Shown piece by piece: positions 26,009 through 35,641 of a stretch of 63,480 nucleotides of DNA (within the stretch, counting starts at the first letter, position 1; every line of letters starts with the position of its first letter). A model generated the notes under the pieces. That model was given only the letters and a program-made list of their open reading frames with translations, did no database searches and was not told the DNA's origin. The stretch covers positions 1-63,480 of the forward strand of contig JAJZPM010000013.1 in NCBI GenBank assembly GCA_021811105.1, given 5' to 3'. The DNA comes from Nitrospirota bacterium (GTDB taxonomy: Bacteria > Nitrospirota > Thermodesulfovibrionia > Thermodesulfovibrionales > UBA6898). The position numbers and the translations under genes are program-made.

Positions 26009-29000
26009 AACGGGTGATTTTACTTAGGAAGGCACCGGGTATGTCCTGCGGGACATATTTATCGGTTTCGTCAATTGAGGCCCACGTAAGTGTATGATGG
26101 CCGTATGCGAGTTTGATCTTTTCGTCTTGTGGAGCTAACTTGAAGTATTCCAAATAGAGGTCCATACCTCGCTGCCATATGCGGTGGAGTTGCAGGGTTA
26201 TGGTGATACGGTCGAAGGGCATAGCCTCGCGCAGGTGTGTGACTAGGCATCGGGTGGTTGCAAACTGGGATTTCGGTGACATGCTCATGTAAAGCTGAGG
26301 ATCGAGTGCGAAGATGTATTTGTCTATCAGGTGTCCCTGCCATGCAAAGTAGTTGGAGAAATAGATGTTCTGGGCCAGATTGGAATGCTGCATTGACGTG
26401 TCGAGTGTGGTTTCGGTGACAGCGCTTTTGTTCGTGCCGATGAGGTCGAATTCCTGGATTAGTTCGCCAAGTTCTCGGGATGTGAGAGCTTCAGTCGGGG
26501 GGATATCCCCAGCTTGCTTTGCTTCGGGCCGTTTCGGTACTAAGTCGTTTTCACTGAGGAATTCTGCGAAAAATGGCGGACATTCTACCGGCTCGACAAG
26601 ACCGTGTCCGACTACTTTGATCCATGAGAGCTGGTGGTTACTAAAAGCTACGGGAACGATAGCGCCATCGGCCGTGAGTTTGCGCCATTCGAATTTCAGT
26701 TTGAGGGAGGAGTCTTTGTAGCCCAATATTTGGTCTATCCACACGCGTGCCTCCATGGACTCGTGGTTTCTCACGTGTCTCACTATGTGGGTGTCGGTAT
26801 GGTTCGTGACCATGAAATGGCCACTATGGAACTCATCACTTATGTATTTCCCGATCGGCTTCAATGCGGTCTCCCGGACGTTTCCGAGCCAGTGCGCATA
26901 GTTGGCGAAGTTGACGCCCCCGCTGATGGTGGAGTTGTCTTTGAGGCCGAGGTTGAACCTGCAGGCGAAGACTTTTTGTCCTTCCGGTCCTCTGTCGTTA
27001 AATTCCCCTGAGGATTCTGGCAGAGTTGAGGGATTTGTTGGCGTAATTCCGTCTTTTTGGGACGACAATGATTTATGCTGTGTGGCTACGGCAATGATCC
27101 GCTCAGGGCCTCGCAGCAGTTTGACAGGGAAGGTGAGAATGATGATACCCTCCATCCCGCTGAATATCACACAATCTCCTATTCCTTGACTGTATGTGAG
27201 ATCGTGTTGCTGCATGTCAGTTGCCTTGCGCAGTGCTTCAACTGCGCACCAGATACGGGTGGCGGCCCTATCATATGAGTTATCTTCTTTCTCCAGACGG
27301 TCTAACAGGGGCTGCCTCTTGCGGCCGAGCATGAGGCCCCATTCTTGTGGATCCCTGTGTACGACGGGCTCGACATCGCAACCCTGCGTTGCCGGACCTG
27401 CACTGCAGATCAGAAGCTTTGCGTCATGGCAGCAGGAGAGGGCTATCTGTGAGTTCCCTGGAAGAAAGGGTTTGCCCTGCTCGGTCCAGGCCACAGCAAT
27501 TGGATTGGAGGCATCGGCGGGTTTTGGCGAGACCTCCTGACAGGCGCTCTCAAAGAGTGTCTGCTCGATTTGATGGCGCTCGGCTTTCGCCATCTCAGAC
27601 AAAAGAGGAATATGTTTAATGCGTAATGCAGGAGGCACAGTGCCTGCTTCCCCGCACAGTTGCGCGGCCTGCCGGTTTATGTGTTCTTCGTCCCACCGGT
27701 CCGGTGATATAAGATCATTCACCGAGGGAGCGCCTTGTTTGCGTTCGATTATTTTTACTGTGTATCCCTGGATTTTTTCGACAATCGCGCCATTTTGGTC
27801 GACCGCCGTGACGTCTGCTACGACGGTGTCCGTGTTCCTTTGAAGGATATTGACGATTACGCGGTATGTGCCGAAGTCCTGCGGTGTCTGGTATATCTCC
27901 CATTTATCGATTTTCATTGGGAGCGCTATCAGATCTGGAAGGATTATCTGTCCTGACTGCAGCAACGTGTCCCTGAAATAGGGGTCGCCGGTCACAAATT
28001 GCTCATACGCTTGGTCAAAGTCGGGATCAGGCGGTTGCGTTAAGGCCTCAAAAATGCACTGGTCGTCCGTCATCGATATGATGTGCTTGATGCGCTGAAA
28101 GCTTGGCCCCTGAAAGAGCATATGGCCGTAAAGGTCCTGCCCGGGATCAATGTCGAGTTTTTCCTCCGGTATCCCGGCGGTATACGGGTCGGGTGTTTGC
28201 TCGCCATTTAAGACGAACGTTGCTTCGAAACAATCTCTGCTGAATCCCGTCTGGTCAGAGGTAACGGCGGCCTTTACTTTAGTTGGGCCGCCCTCCTTAT
28301 CGGGCTCCTCCACAAGGGCCCTTATGCGTATCTCCGTTTGTCCGTCGGGCTCTACGGTAATAGGATAACTGAGCCTGATTTCCTCCATTTCGATCGCTTG
28401 AGGATTGTGTGCTTCGACAACCGCCGCGACCGCCTGCTGCATCGCCTCGATGCCAAAAACGGTCGGGAAGAGGTGGATGCCCCTGAAGACGTGGTGGTTG
28501 AGGTATCTGTCGTGCGCGGTGGTGAGGAACGCCCTAGCCTCTATTTCTACGCCCCGCTCAAAGAAAAGGATTTCCTGAGTGAAACGCGCCCGTTGGTCGG
28601 GCGGCTGCCGGCGCATTATGTCGAGCGAGCCGAGTCTGCCGGCGACGATTATCTGGGGTGACCCGGTGGTGGAGGTGGCCAGCTGCATGAAGTGGTCTAT
28701 GCCCTTTTCTTTTGGGATCGCCCGTATCCCCATCTTCGACAGGAATGCGATGCTTCCCATTTTTGCGCCCATGCCGATCTCGGCCCATATGCTGAACGCG
28801 CACGTTATGACTTCGGCGGCGGGGTTTAGGCCCTTGAATTGCTGCAGCAGGAGGTTAAGGACCTCGTTTGAAAACCCGTACCATGCGTTTCCGGCCATTC
28901 CGGTGACTCCGATGATGGAGCCGAAAGCGACGACCAGCTTTGTTGCACTGCTGCCGAGGGCGTTGAGTATGTTTATTGCGCCCAGGACCTTCGGGCTGAT

Positions 29001-32000
29001 TTCCTCGCAGGCCTCCTCTAGGGAGACCTGGTCGGCCCGGCGCGGCTTGTTCATTGCAGCGCCGTGGATAAATCCGGTTATCGGGCCGAGTTCCTCTCCG
29101 ATGCGTCCGATGAGTGATGAGACGGACTTTTGGTCGGTGATGTCGCACGCGTAATAGCGGTGGCAAATGTTGTTTTCGCCATATCGCCCCAGACTTTCCT
29201 GGATCTCGGTGTCATTTTCCGCGTTCGAGGTCCTTCCCACAAGTGCAAGCCTGACTCCTGTCTTGAGGGCAAAGGCCAGCGCGCATGCTGCGGTGATACC
29301 CTTAGCGCCTCCCGTTACAAGAACTACGTCCTGGCTGCTCCATGTAACGGACCTCGGGGTGAACTCTTGCTGCTTCACGGGGGTGAGGACGGGCACGTAT
29401 CGAACGAAATTGTCGTCGTACGCAGCCGTAACGAAGGTATCGGCGGTCCTGAGTTCGTCGACTGTTTTTTCTATTGCAGGGAGAGATATGCGGCTGAACT
29501 GCAGAACCCGGATCCTCTCCTGCGGCCTTTCATGGTGCAGGCTTGAGAGGAACGCCGTTGCGCCTTTTGAGCCGACGGAGGTTGCATTGTCGTAACGGTA
29601 GAAGTCCACGCCCCCGAACTGCAGCACGGCGTAAGTCGGTTTAGGGATGCGTGTGTTCATTGCTGTAATGATCGAAGCGATTGTATGCATCCTCCCGACC
29701 ATTTCCCGGCTCTGCGCCGCCGTAAGCATATCTCCGGAGTTTTGGCCGGCCGCGAGGAAGAAAATGAAATAGTCGTATTTTCTCAGCTCGTCTGGCGAAT
29801 CGGTCGATATCTGATCGTAATGTATCGATGTGGTGCGCAGAAGTTTCCGTCTTAGAGCGTTGCTGATGTCGTCGTAATCCTCCCCGGGTGCATTGTCAGA
29901 TACGATCAGGACGTTTTTTTGTTGCGCGTCGCCTGAGAGGTAAGGAGAACCCGGGCGCGGGACATACCGTATCGTGAAGTTGCGGACCCAGGCGCCTTGC
30001 ACCGTGGCTTGCGGGGTTGATCCAGCGGGTAATTGACTTTCTTTCTGTTGTTCCAGTTTGATGAGATCGTAAATCTCTTTTAGTGAGCTGTTCGCCAAAG
30101 TTGAGGGATCGATCGTGCCCGGAGCGTGGTACAGTCGTATAGCTTTTGCCACCAATTCGCCCGCTTTTATCGAATCGAGATTAAGGTCGTCCAGCAGCCG
30201 GTGGTCAAGCGATATGGAGTCGATAGGGAAGCCGGTCATTCTTGAAACGAGCGCGAGGAGCTCCTGCTGTGTTTCCGCGGAGGAGCCGGCGGATTGCTCA
30301 TCCGGGTGTTCGGTCTTGTCTTTCAGGACAGTCGCTCGTTTCGGTGTGTGCGGCAGCTCTGCGCGGACCGACTGGAGGATTTCCCGGTCTATGGGAATCA
30401 TAGCGTGTTCACAAGGGTTTTCTATAAAAACGCGTTTGGAAGCCGGTATGAAGGTCTTTACGAGACGGCCTTGAAAGAGGGCGGGCCATTTGATTGAGCC
30501 ACCGTGAACAAAATAGCAGGATAGCAACGTGTTGAGCGATCGGTCGTCGCCAGCCTTTGCCTCGACCGGCAGGCAGTGGATATTTGCATCGGCCGTTATA
30601 GAGCGGGCCAGGTCGGAAAGCACCCGGCCCGGGCCGACTTCCACGAGTATGTCGCATTCTTTCGTCATATTGTTTATAAGCGATATAAAGTCGACCGTGT
30701 GCGTGAGCTGTCGGCCGAAGTGCTGTCTCAGGTCTGTCCCCGGCTTTACAGTGGTCCCGTCTATAGAAGTAAAGATCCGGATTTTGGAACCCGTGAGGGC
30801 ATCGGGAATTGGAGCGTGTTTGGCAAGAGTAGAAGCGGCGTCAGCCATAAAGCGGGAATGGAATGCGTTTGCAACCGGAAGGTGCTTCGTTCTTACGCCT
30901 TGTGCCGAGGCGAGGCGCATTGCGTTTTCTACTGCTTTCCCCTCTCCTGATATGGCCGTCTGACCCGGGGAGTTTATGTTGGCCACGACCGCGTAGCCGT
31001 CCGTTTTGTCAACTATCTCCTGCGCTTTCCTGTGGTCGCATGAAAAGACGGCCATCGTACCCGCCTCCCCTGCCTTTGCCGCGGTAATTCCGCCGCGAAA
31101 TGCGGCGAAGCGAATAAGTGCCATGTCGTGGAACGCGCCGGCCGCGTAGAAAGCAGTGAGTTCACCGAGGCTGTGTCCGCCGACTGCCTGCGGGGTAATG
31201 CCCAAATGCTCGAGGTGGCGCATCCACAAAAGGGAGCAGAGACATATGGCCGGCTGCGCTATCTCGGAGTTTGAGAGAGTTTTCATCCACGTTTCGATCT
31301 GGTGGGCATCCAAGGCCCTGTCTACCGGTGGATAGATGGCTTCGGCGATTTTTTTGCATCCGTGTTCCATAAGGTAATGGTCTGCCCGGGCGACAAGGTC
31401 TCTTGCCCATACGTGCCGGTCCGTCAACGTCTTGCCCATGCCAAGCTGCTGGGATCCCTGACCCGGGAAGAGAAAGCCGATTCGCGCCGCTTTTTTGCTG
31501 CGGCCGACCCAGATATCCTGCTGCGGGCCGACTTCAACGGTATCGTTTGCGATTTCGTGGGCAGCGAGGATCTCGTTCGCGCGGCCAAGACAGTCGATAA
31601 GGTTTTCCGGCGAGTGGGCTATCATGGCGACGCGGAAATGATGGGCCGGGTCGATATTTTGCATGAGGTCGGCTGAAAAATCGGTGAGCTCGGATGCGCT
31701 TATGCCGTAGGCGAGCTTTTCAAGTTCGCGTATTCTCCCGATCATATCTTTCTGGTCCGGGGCGGAGACAGCGAAGATCTCGGTCTCCTGGTGGGAAGCA
31801 AGGAGTTCGCGTTCGCCTATTGACGTGTCGATTCTGTCCGCGGGCCTTCCGTCGGATTCGATTGTCACATGGCAGTTGATACCTCCGAATCCCATTCCGG
31901 AGACCCCGGCCCTCATGATTTTGTCGACGTCGTGAACTTCGCCGTGCAGAACCGGATACAGGGCTTTTGCTTTATCGTGGAACACGGCGTTCGGTTCCGA

Positions 32001-33563
32001 GCATCCTGCGGTGGCGGGGATTACGCGCCTGTTCACGGCGAGGACCGCCTTAATGAAGCCGCCTATCCCCGAAGCGGCCTTTGTATGGCCGATCAGAGAT
32101 TTGAGGGAGGTTATACCACAAGAGCGGAGTCGGTCAGGGAGACTGCCGGGGTCCATAACCATTGCGATTCCCTCGACTTCCGCCCTGTCGCCTGCGGCCG
32201 TTCCGGTACCATGCCCCTCAATAAAGTCCACGCTGGAAAGGTCGTAGCCTGCCTTGCCGTAAGCGCGTCTTATTGCAAGGGCCTGCGCTTGGGCCTTAGG
32301 GGCGGTAAGGCTGCCTTTTCCGTCCGAGGATATGCCCCATCCGCGAAGTATGGCGTACACATAATTCCCATGAGTGCGAGCGTCCTGGAGTCTTTTAAGG
32401 ACGACAAATCCGGCACCTTCGCCTGGTATGAAACCGCTTGCTCCCCGGTCGTACACTCTCATATCTCCCCGCGTAAGCGCGTTCGTCTTCGAGAATCCCA
32501 CGAGTTCAAAGGTGTCGAGGCTGATATCTATACCGCCCGCGACGGCCAGGTCCAGCGTGCCGTTTGAGAGTGCTGTCGCGGCCGTGGCCACCGCGATCAG
32601 AGATGATGAGCAGGCGCCGTCAACGGTGTATCCTCCTCCATGCAGGTCCAGGAAGTTGCAGATTCTTCCGGCGATCGTATTTGAGAGGCTGCCGGCGAGG
32701 GTGTCTTCGGTTATGGGGGCGAAGGCAGACTTGTAATACTCCTCCATTGTCTGGAGAAGGTCTTCCGTGAGGTCGGGCGACAGCCCCTTCTCAATGGCCA
32801 CGGCCTTCAGGATCTTGCCGACGTAAGGCCAACGCAGGCGCATGTTCTGCGAACGGCTGTACTCCCCCGTGAGCGTGTTGCCCAGTATGACGCCCGTTCG
32901 GTCGCACGGGGTGCTCTGGCGGGTATATCCCGCGTCTTCGAGCGCCCGGAGGGCGACTTCGAGAGCAAGCCAGTGGACTATATCGGAGGAATCGACTACC
33001 GTCTTGGGTATTCCTCTTTTTATCCAGTCGAAGGTGAAGCCGTCTATGACGGCGGCGCGGTCGCCATATGTCTTGTCCGCGGCAGTCGGGTCGGCATCGT
33101 AGTAGTCCGATAGCGGCAGACGCCGGCGGGGGAGTTTGCGGAACTCGCGTCTGCGTGCGAGGATATTTTCCCAGAAGGCCTTGAGTGTCGCTGCGCCGGG
33201 ATAGTGACAGCCCATGCCTATCACGGCTATAGAGTCGTGGGATATCTCTTTTTTGACTTTGAAGTATGACTTCCTGTAAAATGCCTTGTACTCTGCTGAA
33301 GGATCTTGTATTCGGACCCCCATGATATCGCCGTCGTGCCAGATTTCCCTGCACGGTATGTCGATGGTTCTGGACGAAGAGATCGGCAAAGAGAGCGTGA
33401 GCGGTTGTGCAGGGTGGTTTGTGCGGTGTGCATAAGCCTGCGGAACTATAAGCTGGAGGCCGTTTTCAGAAATGCTGAGGAGAAAGCCTTTGTATGTAGT
33501 TCCGTTTCTGTTCAGGGTTACTCCCCTGTTTAGGGGTATCCTCCTTGTGTTTCTTTTTTCCAT
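26007..33563 (-). CDS. PilZ-iterative type I polyketide synthase (enediyne/polyene PKSE type) with fused thioesterases
   Basis: One chain of 2518 residues. Domains in order: PilZ-like (1-105; R4xxxR8 present, the second motif reads SISENG with Ser instead of Asp/Asn); ketosynthase (110-570; Cys318 in DGACSSSL, His451 in EGHGTGT, His493 in GHTKAASG); acyltransferase (690-1010; Ser798 in GHSLGE, NAFHS malonyl-type motif); acyl carrier (1100-1170; phosphopantetheine Ser1131 in LNLDSIK); structural plus active ketoreductase (1215-1660; GGAKGI, Ser1549, Tyr1562, Asn1566); hotdog dehydratase (1670-1940; His1691 in HVFRGIHLFP); phosphopantetheinyl transferase (1980-2165; GCDVEP, Trp2105-Glu2109-Lys2113); two hotdog thioesterases like enediyne E10 (about 2200-2345 and 2395-2515). 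KS-AT-ACP-KR-DH-PPT is the known PKSE order. The enzyme should load itself and make a polyene; c-di-GMP control is inferred. The ATG at 33563 follows a G-rich ribosome site. Confidence 0.9.
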   Translation of the reverse strand: MEKRNTRRIPLNRGVTLNRNGTTYKGFLLSISENGLQLIVPQAYAHRTNHPAQPLTLSLPISSSRTIDIPCREIWHDGDIMGVRIQDPSAEYKAFYRKSYFKVKKEISHDSIAVIGMGCHYPGAATLKAFWENILARRREFRKLPRRRLPLSDYYDADPTAADKTYGDRAAVIDGFTFDWIKRGIPKTVVDSSDIVHWLALEVALRALEDAGYTRQSTPCDRTGVILGNTLTGEYSRSQNMRLRWPYVGKILKAVAIEKGLSPDLTEDLLQTMEEYYKSAFAPITEDTLAGSLSNTIAGRICNFLDLHGGGYTVDGACSSSLIAVATAATALSNGTLDLAVAGGIDISLDTFELVGFSKTNALTRGDMRVYDRGASGFIPGEGAGFVVLKRLQDARTHGNYVYAILRGWGISSDGKGSLTAPKAQAQALAIRRAYGKAGYDLSSVDFIEGHGTGTAAGDRAEVEGIAMVMDPGSLPDRLRSCGITSLKSLIGHTKAASGIGGFIKAVLAVNRRVIPATAGCSEPNAVFHDKAKALYPVLHGEVHDVDKIMRAGVSGMGFGGINCHVTIESDGRPADRIDTSIGERELLASHQETEIFAVSAPDQKDMIGRIRELEKLAYGISASELTDFSADLMQNIDPAHHFRVAMIAHSPENLIDCLGRANEILAAHEIANDTVEVGPQQDIWVGRSKKAARIGFLFPGQGSQQLGMGKTLTDRHVWARDLVARADHYLMEHGCKKIAEAIYPPVDRALDAHQIETWMKTLSNSEIAQPAICLCSLLWMRHLEHLGITPQAVGGHSLGELTAFYAAGAFHDMALIRFAAFRGGITAAKAGEAGTMAVFSCDHRKAQEIVDKTDGYAVVANINSPGQTAISGEGKAVENAMRLASAQGVRTKHLPVANAFHSRFMADAASTLAKHAPIPDALTGSKIRIFTSIDGTTVKPGTDLRQHFGRQLTHTVDFISLINNMTKECDILVEVGPGRVLSDLARSITADANIHCLPVEAKAGDDRSLNTLLSCYFVHGGSIKWPALFQGRLVKTFIPASKRVFIENPCEHAMIPIDREILQSVRAELPHTPKRATVLKDKTEHPDEQSAGSSAETQQELLALVSRMTGFPIDSISLDHRLLDDLNLDSIKAGELVAKAIRLYHAPGTIDPSTLANSSLKEIYDLIKLEQQKESQLPAGSTPQATVQGAWVRNFTIRYVPRPGSPYLSGDAQQKNVLIVSDNAPGEDYDDISNALRRKLLRTTSIHYDQISTDSPDELRKYDYFIFFLAAGQNSGDMLTAAQSREMVGRMHTIASIITAMNTRIPKPTYAVLQFGGVDFYRYDNATSVGSKGATAFLSSLHHERPQERIRVLQFSRISLPAIEKTVDELRTADTFVTAAYDDNFVRYVPVLTPVKQQEFTPRSVTWSSQDVVLVTGGAKGITAACALAFALKTGVRLALVGRTSNAENDTEIQESLGRYGENNICHRYYACDITDQKSVSSLIGRIGEELGPITGFIHGAAMNKPRRADQVSLEEACEEISPKVLGAINILNALGSSATKLVVAFGSIIGVTGMAGNAWYGFSNEVLNLLLQQFKGLNPAAEVITCAFSIWAEIGMGAKMGSIAFLSKMGIRAIPKEKGIDHFMQLATSTTGSPQIIVAGRLGSLDIMRRQPPDQRARFTQEILFFERGVEIEARAFLTTAHDRYLNHHVFRGIHLFPTVFGIEAMQQAVAAVVEAHNPQAIEMEEIRLSYPITVEPDGQTEIRIRALVEEPDKEGGPTKVKAAVTSDQTGFSRDCFEATFVLNGEQTPDPYTAGIPEEKLDIDPGQDLYGHMLFQGPSFQRIKHIISMTDDQCIFEALTQPPDPDFDQAYEQFVTGDPYFRDTLLQSGQIILPDLIALPMKIDKWEIYQTPQDFGTYRVIVNILQRNTDTVVADVTAVDQNGAIVEKIQGYTVKIIERKQGAPSVNDLISPDRWDEEHINRQAAQLCGEAGTVPPALRIKHIPLLSEMAKAERHQIEQTLFESACQEVSPKPADASNPIAVAWTEQGKPFLPGNSQIALSCCHDAKLLICSAGPATQGCDVEPVVHRDPQEWGLMLGRKRQPLLDRLEKEDNSYDRAATRIWCAVEALRKATDMQQHDLTYSQGIGDCVIFSGMEGIIILTFPVKLLRGPERIIAVATQHKSLSSQKDGITPTNPSTLPESSGEFNDRGPEGQKVFACRFNLGLKDNSTISGGVNFANYAHWLGNVRETALKPIGKYISDEFHSGHFMVTNHTDTHIVRHVRNHESMEARVWIDQILGYKDSSLKLKFEWRKLTADGAIVPVAFSNHQLSWIKVVGHGLVEPVECPPFFAEFLSENDLVPKRPEAKQAGDIPPTEALTSRELGELIQEFDLIGTNKSAVTETTLDTSMQHSNLAQNIYFSNYFAWQGHLIDKYIFALDPQLYMSMSPKSQFATTRCLVTHLREAMPFDRITITLQLHRIWQRGMDLYLEYFKLAPQDEKIKLAYGHHTLTWASIDETDKYVPQDIPGAFLSKITR

Positions 33564-33747
33564 GTGAGTGCCCCCCCTGTTTTATATATCTTGTTCCACG
33601 GCTTTATTCTCCCTTTGAACTGCTATATTATATATAAAACAGACGCATAAATATATAAAATAGGCACACAAAACAACATACCGTAAGCGTGAGAATAATT
33701 TGCCCTTTGCGAGGAAGAGCATACAAAATGACGGCTGAGGAAGTAGA
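33564..33747. promoter_or_regulatory. AT-rich divergent promoter region between the PKS and the GGDEF-EAL gene
   Basis: This 184-base spacer separates two divergent starts. It contains long AT runs (TATATTATATATAAAA near 33625 and ATATATAAAAT near 33652) unlike the neighbouring coding DNA. I cannot assign single promoters with certainty; several TATAT-type -10 candidates exist on both strands. The shared region makes coordinated control of the two genes likely. Confidence 0.45.
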
Positions 33748-35355
33748 ATGGCTATAATGGACCGGGTTATTAACAGATTGATGGCAGCCAATCCGTGGCA
33801 CCTGCTGTGGCTTTCGGTAGTGTTGTCGGAACTGTTCACCTTGATGTTTTCGATGCTCCAGAGTTACCTGTTCTGGGGACATATTTCCCGCGAGGTGCTG
33901 ATCGTGGGGTTCGGTGACGCCCTGCTCGTCGACATTCTCCTTGCAGCCCTCCTGATAATCTTAGTATCGCAGATAAGTGCGCTTAAGCAGCAGCTGAAGA
34001 GTCGCGAGGAGGCGGAGAAGCAATTCCGCGTGCTTGCATATTACGACGCACTTACCAGTTTGCCTAACCGGGCACTGTTCAAGGAGGTTTTGGGACAGGC
34101 TATAAAAAATGCCGCCCGGGAGAAGAATGTGGCGCTGGGTCTTTTGTTCATCGACCTGGACTATTTCAAGCGCATCAACGATTCCCTTGGGCATGAGGTG
34201 GGCGATGAGCTTCTTCGTGCAGTTACTCAGAGGTTGCTCGTTTCAACAAGAAGTTCGGATTACATAGCCCGAAGCGAAGATAACGAGGCACCCGGTGTGC
34301 TGTCTCGTTTGGGAGGGGACGAGTTCACGGTGCTGCTTCACAACCTTGCTCATACGGAGGACGCGGGGAAAGTGGCCTCACGTATTCAGAAGGATTTATC
34401 GGAGGTGTTCGTGATCGAAGGGCGAGAGATTTTCATAACGGCGAGTATCGGAATAGCGCTCTATCCGCATGACGGAAAGAATGTTCAAGATATGCTCAAA
34501 AACGCCGACGTGGCTATGTATCATGCGAAGTCCACGGGCAGGAACAATTATCAATACTATTCTCCGGTGATGAACTTTGCTGCGCTGGAGGTCCTCACGA
34601 TGGAGCACAAGCTTCACAAGGCTATTGAATCCGAGGAACTGTTGTTGTTTTACCAGCCAAAGAAGTTGATTTTGCAAAATAAGATTGTCGGGATGGAGGC
34701 GCTCCTGAGGTGGAGACCTGCCAGCGGGGAGATGATCCTGCCCTCTCAGTTTATCGGCATCGCCGAGGAAACAGGGCTTATCATGGACATCGGGAAGTGG
34801 ACGTTGAAGAATGCGTGTATGCAGGCCAGAGAATGGCAGAAAGCAGGATATGGGCCGGTTGTGATGTCGGTCAACCTGTCGAACAGGCAGTTCGATCAGA
34901 AAGACCTGGTAGAGGTTGTATCGGGTGCCCTTCTGGATTCAGGGCTTGATCCGCGGCATTTTGAACTCGAGATCACCGAGAGCGCGGTAATGCGAGACCC
35001 CAACGGGGCTCTGAGGGTTTTGGGCATGCTCAAAGAAATGGGAGTGATTATCTCGATGGATGACTTTGGAACAGGTTATTCTTCTCTTAATTATTTGCGG
35101 ATGATCCCTCTTGATTACCTTAAAATAGACCGCTCCTTCGTAGTGAATATCGGCAAGGCGACCAGAGATGAGGCTATCGTTGGCGCGATCATTGGGATAG
35201 CGCACAGTCTGGATTTGCGTGTTGTTGCCGAGGGGGTCGAAAACGAGGAGCAGTTGACTTTCCTGCAGAATTGCGGGTGCGACGAAATGCAGGGATATAT
35301 TGTAAGTCGGCCGATTCCTTCCTCTGAAGTGACGAAGTTCCTGGCCAAGGGTTGA
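33748..35355 (+). CDS. membrane diguanylate cyclase/phosphodiesterase (GGDEF-EAL)
   Basis: This 535-residue protein has two N-terminal membrane helices (about 15-38 and 48-72) and a short coiled linker. A GGDEF domain follows with intact GGDEF at 189-193, preceded by a 13-residue insertion after an RSSD I-site-like motif. The EAL domain has intact EALLRW at 317-322 and DDFGTGYSSLNYL. So it could both make and degrade c-di-GMP. There is no periplasmic sensor domain between the helices beyond a short loop. GAGGAAG precedes the ATG. It is divergent from the PilZ-PKS gene, 184 bases away, and probably supplies or removes the ligand for it. Confidence 0.92.
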   Translation: MAIMDRVINRLMAANPWHLLWLSVVLSELFTLMFSMLQSYLFWGHISREVLIVGFGDALLVDILLAALLIILVSQISALKQQLKSREEAEKQFRVLAYYDALTSLPNRALFKEVLGQAIKNAAREKNVALGLLFIDLDYFKRINDSLGHEVGDELLRAVTQRLLVSTRSSDYIARSEDNEAPGVLSRLGGDEFTVLLHNLAHTEDAGKVASRIQKDLSEVFVIEGREIFITASIGIALYPHDGKNVQDMLKNADVAMYHAKSTGRNNYQYYSPVMNFAALEVLTMEHKLHKAIESEELLLFYQPKKLILQNKIVGMEALLRWRPASGEMILPSQFIGIAEETGLIMDIGKWTLKNACMQAREWQKAGYGPVVMSVNLSNRQFDQKDLVEVVSGALLDSGLDPRHFELEITESAVMRDPNGALRVLGMLKEMGVIISMDDFGTGYSSLNYLRMIPLDYLKIDRSFVVNIGKATRDEAIVGAIIGIAHSLDLRVVAEGVENEEQLTFLQNCGCDEMQGYIVSRPIPSSEVTKFLAKG

Positions 35356-35413
35356 TTTTTTGCGTGATTTTCTTGCGCGTATTTTATACCAATAATACCC
35401 GATAGATTACATT

Positions 35414-35641
35414 CTAGCCCAGCGTCCCTGCGTAAAATCTATTCCAAGTGCTTCCATAGTTCCAGTTTGTAATAGTGTTCTTTGGACTCCATGAAAAATC
35501 AATCATTTCATCTGCGATCTTTAGGATTTGTTGCCTGCTTATTGATCCCCATGTGTCTCCTGTCCATGCATGCAATGGTAAAGCACAAGCCAATAAAGTG
35601 ACTATTAGAATTATGTTAAAAATTATTGTTCTGTTTCTCAT
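35414..35641 (-). pseudogene. truncated small exported protein
   Basis: A 75-residue frame with a good signal peptide (ending PLHA) then WTGDTWGSISRQQILKIADE and a Trp-rich segment before a TAG at about 35416. It looks like the beginning of a longer exported protein: the Trp/Tyr/Gly-rich last 20 residues resemble the start of a conserved region that breaks off. I cannot name the family. It begins an AT-rich decayed stretch on the minus strand. It may be a genuine small protein instead. Confidence 0.4.

Noticed and set aside
26007-33563. PUFA-synthase (PfaA) or modular PKS interpretation
   Set aside because: There is a single ACP between AT and KR and a C-terminal PPTase, which fits PKSE; PfaA has many tandem ACPs, and modular PKS do not carry this order.
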